Source: Aquabacterium soli (GTDB lineage Bacteria; Pseudomonadota; Gammaproteobacteria; Burkholderiales; Burkholderiaceae_C). From it: DNA of 64,000 nucleotides. The stretch spans positions 248,001-312,000 of the forward strand of contig NZ_RSED01000003.1 in the NCBI RefSeq assembly GCF_003933735.1, written 5' to 3'. Of this stretch, positions 37,681 to 45,316 are shown piece by piece. Position 1 is the first letter of the stretch, and every line of letters starts with the position of its first letter. A program made the position numbers and the translations under genes. A model generated the notes under the pieces. The model saw only the letters and a list, made by a program, of their open reading frames with translations, was not told where the DNA came from and made no database searches.

Positions 37681-38867
37681 GGGCGCTCCCCGAGGGGCTG
37701 CTCCCCCGGCTTGGCAGGATCGGCCTCCAGCAGCACTTCCGTGGCGTCGCGGCTGGGCTCGGAGCGGAACAGGCGGCTGTGCCGGTAAAGCACCATCAGG
37801 CGGCGCAGCACCACCATCAGCAAGGCGCTGACCGGCAAGGCCATCAGGATGCCGACGAAGCCCAGCCACTGCCCGAACAGCATCAGCACAAAGATCACGC
37901 CGGCGGGGTGCAGGCCGATGCGCTCGCCCACCAGGCGCGGTGTGAGGAAGAAGCTCTCGATGAACTGGCCCAGCCCGTACACCACGCCCACGGCCACCAG
38001 GGGCCACCACAAACTGGCCGAGCCCGGGTCGGCCGCAAACTGCAGCAGGCCGGAGAAAAGGGCCAGGATCAGCCCCAGGCCAAAGCCCAGGTAGGGAATG
38101 AACACCGCCAGGCCGGTGAAGACACCGATCGGCAAGGCCAGGTTGAAGCCGAACAGCATCAGACCCACGCTGTAGTACACCGCCAGGATCAGCATCACCA
38201 TGATCTGCCCCCGCAGGTAACCGCCCAGCACCTCATCGGCCTCGGCGATGAACCCGTCGATGGGCTGGCGCCACAGGGGCGGCACCAGGGAACGGGCTCG
38301 GCCCATCAGGTTGGGCCAGTCTGCCAGCCAGTAGAAGGCCAGCACGGGCACCAGCACCGCCAGGCCTGACATGGTCAGCAGCACGCCTCCGCCCATGCGC
38401 AACGAACTCAGCAGCGTGCCGGCCCAGCGCTCGCCATTGGTGTTGAACTGCTTGACCACCCAGGGGCGCAGATCGCTGAGTTCCTGCGGTACCCGAACGC
38501 CCATCTGCTCCAGCCAGGGCACCAGACCGTGCCAAAGCCGGCCCGCGATTTCTGGCAATTGTTCTCGGAGCATGGGCGCCAGATCGACCACGATGGGCAC
38601 CAGCAGCAGCAGCAGAAGCATCCCCAGGAGGATGGCGGCCAGCAAGCACAGAGCGGTCCCGGCTGCCCGGGGCACCCCACGGCGCGCCAGGGCAGACACG
38701 CCGGGCTCCAGCACATAGGCCAATGCCAGGCTCAGCACAAAGGGGGCCAGCACCAGGGCGTGCCACCACAGCAGCAGGCCGGCGGCCAGGGCCAATGCAC
38801 TCAGCCCCAGCCAACGGGGCCAGGGCGAAGGCGACGGGGAAGTTTGCGCTTGAGGTGACAGGGGCAT
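37677..38867 (-). CDS. AI-2E family transporter (PerM-like)
   Basis: A 396-residue inner-membrane protein with about 8 hydrophobic segments. Family features include APFVLSLALAYVLEPGVSAL at the N-terminus, FIPYLGFGLGLILALFSGLL and the C-terminal PRLVGERIGLHPAGVIFVLM. Some members export autoinducer-2 (TqsA) or act as Na/H antiporters; the specific role here is open. The first gene of the five-gene operon to folK. ATG 38867 is preferred to an in-frame upstream start because 12 extra residues would be unlike the family. Confidence 0.9.
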   Translation of the reverse strand: MPLSPQAQTSPSPSPWPRWLGLSALALAAGLLLWWHALVLAPFVLSLALAYVLEPGVSALARRGVPRAAGTALCLLAAILLGMLLLLLLVPIVVDLAPMLREQLPEIAGRLWHGLVPWLEQMGVRVPQELSDLRPWVVKQFNTNGERWAGTLLSSLRMGGGVLLTMSGLAVLVPVLAFYWLADWPNLMGRARSLVPPLWRQPIDGFIAEADEVLGGYLRGQIMVMLILAVYYSVGLMLFGFNLALPIGVFTGLAVFIPYLGFGLGLILALFSGLLQFAADPGSASLWWPLVAVGVVYGLGQFIESFFLTPRLVGERIGLHPAGVIFVLMLFGQWLGFVGILMALPVSALLMVVLRRLMVLYRHSRLFRSEPSRDATEVLLEADPAKPGEQPLGERP

Positions 38868-38918
38868 GGGGGCGATTCTATCGACCCCCGTGCCCTGCCC
38901 CACCGACGCCCCGTCAGA

Positions 38919-39647
38919 TCAACGCCCGCAGGTGGGGCTGTCGTACACGGAGCGACGCGCGGCCTCGATGTCCTGCTCGAACTTGGTCTGGTTGCGCTGG
39001 GCTTCAGGCTGGGCCTGGTATTCGGCCACGATCGCCGCCTGGCGGCGCAGGAATTCCGTGCGGCACTCAGCGTCGCGAAGGGCTTGCTCGCTGTCGAGTT
39101 TGGGGGCCAGTTGCTCCAGCTTGGTCTTGCAGCCTTCCATCTTCTGGGTGCGCAAGTTCTCGTCGGGCTCCAGATCGGTCAGCAACACCCCGCAGATCAG
39201 CAGGGATTCACCCATGGTCATCTCCATGTTGCTCAGGCGCTCGGGCAACTGGTCGAGCAGTTGCTGCGCCAGCGCGTGGCGCTCGGCCGTCTTGGAGGTG
39301 TCCTGCAGTGCCTGCCATTGCTCGAAACCGCGCTGGTATCGCAGGTAGGCCGTGATGCGCTTGAGCTCCTTCGCGCCATCCGGCTTGTTGCCCACGGCCT
39401 CTTTGAGCGAGCTCCACTCTTGCTGCGTGAAATCCGTCGGGCGGCCGTCCGGGCCCTCTGCAGGCGGCGTGGCCAGATTGACGACAGGGCCGGCGGCGGG
39501 CGTGCTGGCCACCTCGGAAGGCGCAGCGGGATCAGCGGACTGGCTGGAGCCATACCACCACCATGCCGCGGTTGCGCAGCCCAGCAGTGCCACGCCGGCG
39601 ACGAGCCAGACCCAGCGGGAACCAGACGATTGGTCGTACGAAATCAT
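38919..39647 (-). CDS. Hypothetical membrane-anchored protein
   Basis: I do not recognise a family. The 242-residue product has one N-terminal membrane helix (VWLVAGVALLGCATAAWWW, about residues 13-31) and then a Pro/Ala-rich linker. The rest (about 70-242) is predicted to be mostly helical and periplasmic, with 4 cysteines at CGVL, GCKT, AECR and PTCGR. The start at 39647 is preceded by a GAGAG site. Head-to-head with plsY and 51 bp upstream of the AI-2E-type gene on the same strand, so it could be the first gene of that operon. Confidence 0.65.
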   Translation of the reverse strand: MISYDQSSGSRWVWLVAGVALLGCATAAWWWYGSSQSADPAAPSEVASTPAAGPVVNLATPPAEGPDGRPTDFTQQEWSSLKEAVGNKPDGAKELKRITAYLRYQRGFEQWQALQDTSKTAERHALAQQLLDQLPERLSNMEMTMGESLLICGVLLTDLEPDENLRTQKMEGCKTKLEQLAPKLDSEQALRDAECRTEFLRRQAAIVAEYQAQPEAQRNQTKFEQDIEAARRSVYDSPTCGR

Positions 39648-39861
39648 CGTTGCTCTCTCACATTGCAATGCGGCGTATTGTCGGGCAGGCCCGCCATGGC
39701 CCACGTTCGGGCTTTACCCGAGGAACTCCGGGCCATTGGCCATCTCCATCGATCGCGTCCATCTTGTTCATGCGGCATGGCACGGAGGGCATGGGGCTGT
39801 CAGCCCTTGCCCTACACTTGCGCCTCGCCCTGCCCTTCGCAAGCCTCTTTCGTCACTTTCC

Positions 39862-40494
39862 ATGGATTCGCTCGCTCACGCCCCCCTCCTGACCGCCTCC
39901 CTGGGCGCCGTGGTCGGTTACCTGATCGGTTCGCTCTCTTTCGCGGTGATCGTGAGCCGCCTGTTCGGCCTGGCCGACCCGCGCAGCTACGGGTCGGGCA
40001 ACCCGGGGGCAACCAATGTGCTGCGCTCCGGCCACAAAGGGGCCGCAATCCTGACGCTGCTGTTCGATGCCCTGAAGGCCTATGTGCCGGTGCTGGTGGC
40101 CCGCCAGATGGGGCTGGACGACCTGACCGTCACCCTGGTGGGCCTGGGTGCCTTCCTGGGCCACCTGTGGCCCGTGTTCTTCAGGTTCGAAGGGGGCAAG
40201 GGCGTGGCCACCGCGGCAGGCGCCTTGCTGGCTTTCGATCCCGCCCTGGGCGGCCTGGTGCTGCTGGTCTGGCTGGGTGTGGCAGTGATCACCCGGTATT
40301 CATCGCTGGCAGCGCTGTGCGCCTCGCTGGCCGCCCCGGCCATCCAGTTCTGGCTGCACGGATGGCAGCACCAGACCTGGGGCGTGCTGATCATGAGCCT
40401 GCTGCTGATCTGGCGCCACGAGGCCAACATCCGCAAGCTGATCGCAGGCCAGGAAAGCAAGATCGGCCAGAAATCGGCCCCTCCGTCGGCCTGA
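39862..40494 (+). CDS. plsY: Glycerol-3-phosphate acyltransferase PlsY
   Basis: PlsY transfers acyl from acyl-phosphate to glycerol-3-phosphate, the first step of phospholipid synthesis, in the inner membrane. The three PlsY motifs are visible: SYGSGNPGATNVLRSG (about 43-58), HLWPVFFRFEGGKGVAT (about 101-117) and RHEANIRKLIAGQE near the C-terminus. About 5 membrane helices; 210 residues. ATG 39862 gives the usual N-terminus. Confidence 0.95.
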   Translation: MDSLAHAPLLTASLGAVVGYLIGSLSFAVIVSRLFGLADPRSYGSGNPGATNVLRSGHKGAAILTLLFDALKAYVPVLVARQMGLDDLTVTLVGLGAFLGHLWPVFFRFEGGKGVATAAGALLAFDPALGGLVLLVWLGVAVITRYSSLAALCASLAAPAIQFWLHGWQHQTWGVLIMSLLLIWRHEANIRKLIAGQESKIGQKSAPPSA

Positions 40495-40507
40495 GGCTCC
40501 TGACGCC

Positions 40508-40885
40508 ATGGACCGCAGCCCCCCGCGCAAGGCGTCCTGGCGGTCCCTGCTGGTGATCGTGGCGGTCGTGTGGGGCAGCAGCCAGACCTGGTCTTGGTGG
40601 CGGCAGACGCAGGCCACCCAGACCGTGCAGGCACAGGCCCGCGCTGGCGACATCCTCATGCTCACCACCACCGACTGCCCCTACTGCGCAAAGGCGCGCG
40701 CCTGGTTCAAGCTGCACGCCGTTCCCTGGCGGGAATGCAACATCGAGCAGCATGACGCCTGCCGCCGCCTATTCGATGCTCAGGGCGCCCCAGGCGTGCC
40801 ACTGCTGAATGTAAGGGGCCAGTGGCGCCTGGGCTTCGATGCCGACTGGATGGCCACCACGCTCGCGGCAAGGCGGAAGAACTAG
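40508..40885 (+). CDS. Membrane-tethered glutaredoxin-family protein
   Basis: A 125-residue protein with one N-terminal hydrophobic segment (SLLVIVAVVWGSSQTW, about 13-28) and a glutaredoxin domain. The redox motif is TDCPYCAKARAWF, with Cys57 and Cys60, and the cis-Pro region is GAPGVPLL. The topology would put the domain in the periplasm, or on the cytoplasmic side if the segment is a signal anchor of the other orientation. Its partner is unknown. Starts 13 bases after plsY. Its stop shares a CTAG with the stop of the next gene on the other strand. Confidence 0.82.
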   Translation: MDRSPPRKASWRSLLVIVAVVWGSSQTWSWWRQTQATQTVQAQARAGDILMLTTTDCPYCAKARAWFKLHAVPWRECNIEQHDACRRLFDAQGAPGVPLLNVRGQWRLGFDADWMATTLAARRKN

Positions 40886-41529
40886 GCCGCGTCGTCGGCC
40901 ACGAACACCAGGCCCAGGGCATCGAGATCACCGCGCCCCTGCCGCACCACACGTGGCTCGCCCGCGCTCAGATCGATCACCGAGGTCGGCTCCATCGGGC
41001 AGGCGCCGGCATCCACCACCGCCTGCACCTGCTTTTGCAACTGCTCGCGGATCTCATGGGCGTCGTTGAGGGCTTGCGTCTGCCCCGGCAGGATCAGCGT
41101 GGTGGCCAGCAGAGGCTGGCCCATCAGCTCCAGAAGGGCCTGGGTGACCACGTGGTCGGGCACGCGCAGGCCGATCGTGCGACGCGAGGGGTGCGACACC
41201 CTGCGCGGCACCTCCTTGGTGGCCTCCAGGATGAAGGTGTAGGGGCCGGGCGTGGCCATCTTGAGCAACCGGTACTGCTGGTTGTCAACGCGCGCGTAGC
41301 TGGACAACTCGGACAGGTCGCGGCACAGCAAGGTCAGGTGGTGGCGTTCATCGACCGCACGGATCCGGCGCAGGGCATCCACCGCCGTCTTGTCATCGAG
41401 ATGGCAGACCAGGGCGTAGCTGGAGTCGGTCGGCACGGCCGCGACGCCGCCTTGCTGCAGAATGGCCGCCGCCTGCTTGAGCAGGCGCGGCTGGGGATGC
41501 TGGGGGTGGACTTCGAAATACTGGGCCAT
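40882..41529 (-). CDS. Threonylcarbamoyl-AMP synthase family protein (YciO type)
   Basis: The 215-residue protein belongs to the Sua5/YciO/YrdC family. Visible family features are ILQQGGVAAVPTDSSYAL, RRIRAVDERHHLTLLCRDL, and SRRTIGLRVPDH. The arrangement and size match YciO more than TsaC, so involvement in t6A synthesis should not be assumed. Its PHP-phosphatase neighbour (26 bp upstream, same strand) is also next to yciO in E. coli (yciV-yciO), which strengthens the call. Its TAG stop and the glutaredoxin gene's TAG stop share the four bases CTAG (40882-40885). Confidence 0.88.
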   Translation of the reverse strand: MAQYFEVHPQHPQPRLLKQAAAILQQGGVAAVPTDSSYALVCHLDDKTAVDALRRIRAVDERHHLTLLCRDLSELSSYARVDNQQYRLLKMATPGPYTFILEATKEVPRRVSHPSRRTIGLRVPDHVVTQALLELMGQPLLATTLILPGQTQALNDAHEIREQLQKQVQAVVDAGACPMEPTSVIDLSAGEPRVVRQGRGDLDALGLVFVADDAA

Positions 41530-41555
41530 CGCCCGAGGGTATCAGGCCTGCCGCA

Positions 41556-42419
41556 TCAAGGCTGGTGGATGCGGTGTTCCAGCGCTTCCCACACGGGCTT
41601 CAGGTGGCCGGGCAGGCCGGGCAAGGTGCCCAGGTCTGTGTGGCTTTCTGCCGGATCGTGGAAATCGGACCCGCGCGATGCCAGCAGATCGAACTCCTGC
41701 GCCATGCCCGCGTACTCCAGGTACTCGGCCGGCGTGTGGCTGCCCGTCACCACCTCGACGCCCTGCCCGCCCAGCGCCTTGAACTCCGTGAACAGCGCGA
41801 ACTCTTCATTGGGGGTGAAGGCATAACGGCCCGGGTGGGCGATGACGGCGATGCCGCCGGCGCCTGTGATCCAGCTCAAGGCATCGGACAGCGTGGCCCA
41901 TCGGTGCTCGACATAGCCTGGCTTGCCCTCCGTGAGGTAGCGGCGGAAGACTTCGTGCGTGTCGTTGCAGATGCCGGCCTCGACCAGGTAACGGGCGAAG
42001 TGGGTGCGCGAGATCAGATCCGGGTTGCCCACGAACTTGAGCGCTCCCTCATAGGCTCCGCCGATGCCCGCGCGCTCCAGGCCGGCCGCCATGTCGCGGG
42101 CGCGGCGCTCGCGGCCACCGCGCGTGTGGGCCAGGCCCTGCACCAGCGCCAGGTCGTCCGCGTCAAACCCCAACCCGACGATGTGCACGGTCTGGTTGAT
42201 GAAGGTGACGGAGATCTCGGTGCCAGTGAGGTAGCCCATGCCATTGGCCGCAGCAGCAGCCCGTGCGCGCGCCTGCCCACCCACCTCGTCATGGTCAGTC
42301 AGGGCCCAGAGATCGACCCCATTGCGGCGCGCGCGCTCCGCCACCTGCTCCGGGGTCAAGGTGCCGTCAGACACGCTGGAGTGGCAATGGAGATCGGCGT
42401 TGAACATGTGAACGGCCAT
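41556..42419 (-). CDS. PHP-domain phosphoesterase RnmV / 3',5'-nucleotide bisphosphate phosphatase
   Basis: A 287-residue PHP metallo-phosphoesterase like E. coli YciV (RnmV), which acts on 3',5'-bisphosphonucleotides and short RNA 5' ends. Metal-binding motifs occur in order: NADLHCHSSVSDGT (about 7-20), WALTDHDEVGG (about 38-48), TGTEIS, VIAHPGRY and ASRGSDFHDP. The start could be M1 or M5; I kept M1. It precedes the yciO-type gene, as in E. coli. Confidence 0.92.
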   Translation of the reverse strand: MAVHMFNADLHCHSSVSDGTLTPEQVAERARRNGVDLWALTDHDEVGGQARARAAAAANGMGYLTGTEISVTFINQTVHIVGLGFDADDLALVQGLAHTRGGRERRARDMAAGLERAGIGGAYEGALKFVGNPDLISRTHFARYLVEAGICNDTHEVFRRYLTEGKPGYVEHRWATLSDALSWITGAGGIAVIAHPGRYAFTPNEEFALFTEFKALGGQGVEVVTGSHTPAEYLEYAGMAQEFDLLASRGSDFHDPAESHTDLGTLPGLPGHLKPVWEALEHRIHQP

Positions 42420-42488
42420 GCGGGTTGAAGCAGCAGCCCTATTGTAGGAACGCCCGCCCCGGTTCTGTGCACCGCAATGTGCAAATCC

Positions 42489-42863
42489 TTAACGCAGGGA
42501 ACGGCTCCACGCGTCGATGCTGGCCTGGGTGAGCTCGCTCACGAGCTTGTCGTCGATGGGTTGGCGGTAGCGGAACTTGACGTGCCGCATACCCTTGCCG
42601 GCGCCTTGCAGCTCCGGGAAATCGCCCAGCAGCAGCACACCATTGAAGACCTGGAGGTGGGCATTGGCCTTGAACAGCACCAGGGCCAGCAGGTTGTCGC
42701 CGTCGTTGGTGAAGACCAGGTTGCCCCACTTCACTTCGGGGCGGAGCTGCGGCGCAGTGGCCAGGATGGCCTTCTGGATGGCTTGGCCCGTTTCGCGTTG
42801 TTCGGGACGAACGCTGTCGTAGAACGCGTTGATCAACGCGGGAGATTGCAGGGGTCGGCGCAT
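42489..42863 (-). CDS. DUF1801 domain-containing protein
   Basis: A 124-residue YdhG-like alpha/beta protein. The recognisable part is ALINAFYDSVRPEQRETGQAI, then PEVKWGNLVFTND, LVLFKANAHLQVFNGVLL and a C-terminal helix (DKLVSELTQASIDAWSRSL). DUF1801 proteins are small and of unknown function, some induced by stress. ATG 42863 was chosen because the family core begins within ten residues. An upstream in-frame extension covers the low-GC spacer. Confidence 0.82.
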   Translation of the reverse strand: MRRPLQSPALINAFYDSVRPEQRETGQAIQKAILATAPQLRPEVKWGNLVFTNDGDNLLALVLFKANAHLQVFNGVLLLGDFPELQGAGKGMRHVKFRYRQPIDDKLVSELTQASIDAWSRSLR

Positions 42864-43139
42864 GGGGGAAAGGCCCAACAAAAAAGGTACTACAAGAGCA
42901 TTGATACATGACCACCCCCTCCCTGAAGCCCGCAACGGCTTCCGTGTGGTCACACAGCGTCTGATTCCGGATATTGGCTTTTGTTCTTGCGGCACCGAAA
43001 AAACTCTCGGGAACCTGCCATTTACCGGACATCATCAACGTGCCCGAAGGCACTCAACACCAACTTGAATCCTACCGCACTCGATGGATGTTCACATCAT
43101 TGAAATGAGTGCCTTTGTCAGTTTATCGACGTTGACTGC
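42864..43139. other. Low-GC spacer between DUF1801 gene and dcd
   Basis: These 276 bases hold no gene I can support. The right 60 bases (43081-43140) are about 42% GC, and the 60 before about 52%, far below the neighbouring genes. The DUF1801 promoter must lie here on the minus strand. It may also be the remnant of a lost gene or a transferred fragment. Confidence 0.5.
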
Positions 43140-43709
<570 letters not shown>

Positions 43710-43748
43710 GCGTGCTCCTGTAGAGGCCGCTATTGTCCCCGATCCCGC

Positions 43749-43760
43749 GCGGTGTACCGC
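43749..43760. promoter_or_regulatory. Inverted repeat upstream of narK (possible enhancer site)
   Basis: GCGGT-GT-ACCGC is a short perfect repeat about 65 bases upstream of the sigma-54-like promoter. It does not match the NtrC consensus well, so it is only a candidate for an activator site. Confidence 0.25.
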
Positions 43761-43817
43761 ACCCATGTGAGGCCGATGGCTCGCCCGGACTCGGCCCCAA
43801 ACCGGGGCGTCCGAATT

Positions 43818-43833
43818 GGCATGGTTTTCGCAT
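43818..43833 (+). promoter_or_regulatory. Candidate sigma-54 promoter for narK
   Basis: TGGCATGGTTTTCGCA has the invariant GG and GC spaced by 10 bases (-24 GG at 43819-43820, -12 GC at 43831-43832) and matches TGGCAY-N5-TTGCA except for C in place of T in the -12 element. It would start transcription near 43844, 58 bases before the narK ATG. Confidence 0.6.
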
Positions 43834-43901
43834 GCCTTGGTGCACACAAAACATGGTGGCGCCCCACAAGGGGGTGACCGCCTCGATCGCTGAGGATCAC
43901 G

Positions 43902-45182
43902 ATGAGTTCGTTCAAGACCTTCCTGAAGTCAGGACATGGCCCGACCCTGTTCGCTTCTTTCCTGTACTTCGCCTTCTCCTGCTGCATCTGGGTGCTCAAC
44001 GGGGCCATGGCGCCGTTCATCACGGAAGAGTTCAATCTCACGCCGGCCCAGAAGGGCTTGATGCTCTCCATCCCCATCTTCGCCGGCGCCTTGATGCGTT
44101 TCCCGCTGGGCCTGCTGGCGCAGTACATCGGCCGCAAGAAGGCCACGCTGGTCGAGATGGGGCTCATCGCCGTGGCCATGCTGTATGGCTACTTTGCCGT
44201 CAAGACATTCAATGACCTGCTGGCCATGGGCGTGCTGCTGGGCATCGCAGGCGCCAGCTTCGGGGTGGCGCTCTCTTTGGGATCCGGCTGGTTTCCACCG
44301 CGGCACAAGGGCCTGGCCATGGGCCTGGTCGGGGCCGGCAACGTCGGCACGGCGGTGTCCGTGCTGATTGCCCCGCCGCTGGCACAAGCCTTCGGATGGC
44401 AGACGGTGTATGGCCTGGCTGCGCTGGCCATCGCGCTGCCCATGATCGTGATGGTCGTGTTCGCCAAGGAGCCGCCCGACGTCGATGCGCACGCCAGCTT
44501 CCGCGAACACATTGCCTGTCTGTTCGAGAAGGACGGCTGGGCCTTCAGCCTGATCTACGGCATCACTTTCGGCGGCTTCATCGGCCTGACCACCTTCCTG
44601 CCCAGCTACTACTATGACCAGTTCCACGTGAGCAAGGTCGAGGCAGGGCAGCTCACCATGCTGGCGGCCTTCATGGGGGCGGCGCTGCGCATCTTCGGCG
44701 GGTGGATATCCGACCGGTGGGGCGGCATCAACACCTTGACCGGCGTGCTGGTGATCGTGGTGGTCACCCTGGTGGCCTGCGGCAACGCCAGCGCGAGCCT
44801 GGCGGTCACCACCTTGCTGTTCATGCTGTGCTTTGCAGCCCTGGGGGCCGGCAACGGTGCGCTGTTCCAGCTGGTGCCCCTGCGCTGGCCTGCGTCCACG
44901 GCGGTTGCGGGCTCGATGATTGGAGAGATCGGCGCGCTGGGCGGCGGGCTGGTGCCCAACGCCATGGGCCTGTCCAAGCAGTACTTCGGTTCCTATCTGT
45001 ACGGCTTCCTGGCTTTCGCCGCGCTGGCCGTGGCGGTGCTGGTGATGATGCGCGTGATGCAGCTGCGCTGGACGCGCACATGGGCCGAGAAGGGTGGGCG
45101 CGCCCGTGTCGCCCCCGTCGCCACCCAAGCCGGCAGAACCACAGGCTCCCGCATCACGCCCGCCCCACGCGGCGAGCACTGA
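43902..45182 (+). CDS. narK: Nitrate/nitrite transporter (NarK/NasA family MFS)
   Basis: A 426-residue carrier of the nitrate/nitrite porter family with about 12 helices. The nitrate signature patterns appear in helix 5 ([20 protein letters not shown]) and helix 11 ([20 protein letters not shown]), and the helix 2 arginine is in [13 protein letters not shown]. The last about 40 residues form a basic soluble tail. It sits ahead of the nitrate reductase genes and has its own sigma-54-like promoter and a strong terminator, so it is a separate transcript in the same regulon. Likely role: nitrate uptake for assimilation. Confidence 0.92.
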   Translation: MSSFKTFLKSGHGPTLFASFLYFAFSCCIWVLNGAMAPFITEEFNLTPAQKGLMLSIPIFAGALMRFPLGLLAQYIGRKKATLVEMGLIAVAMLYGYFAVKTFNDLLAMGVLLGIAGASFGVALSLGSGWFPPRHKGLAMGLVGAGNVGTAVSVLIAPPLAQAFGWQTVYGLAALAIALPMIVMVVFAKEPPDVDAHASFREHIACLFEKDGWAFSLIYGITFGGFIGLTTFLPSYYYDQFHVSKVEAGQLTMLAAFMGAALRIFGGWISDRWGGINTLTGVLVIVVVTLVACGNASASLAVTTLLFMLCFAALGAGNGALFQLVPLRWPASTAVAGSMIGEIGALGGGLVPNAMGLSKQYFGSYLYGFLAFAALAVAVLVMMRVMQLRWTRTWAEKGGRARVAPVATQAGRTTGSRITPAPRGEH

Positions 45183-45251
45183 ACACCCACATCGGTTGCA
45201 ATCGGGCCGCCCCACAAGAGCGGTCCTGCATCCTCGCCACCAGCGGGATGG

Positions 45252-45284
45252 ACCGGGCTGCTCCCTCGGCTGCCCGGTTTTTTT
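45252..45284 (+). terminator. Intrinsic terminator after narK
   Basis: ACCGGGC (45252-45258) pairs with GCCCGGT (45272-45278), followed by a run of seven T (45278-45284). It lies 70 bases after narK and just before the end of the convergent kinase gene. Confidence 0.88.
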
Positions 45285-45316
45285 GCGCCTGATTCCTCCA
45301 GGGCACGTCGCCGCCG

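Noticed and set aside
43838-43845. NtrC half-site (TTGGTGCA) just downstream of the narK promoter
   Set aside because: It lacks the second half at the right spacing and would overlap the start of transcription, so chance is likely.
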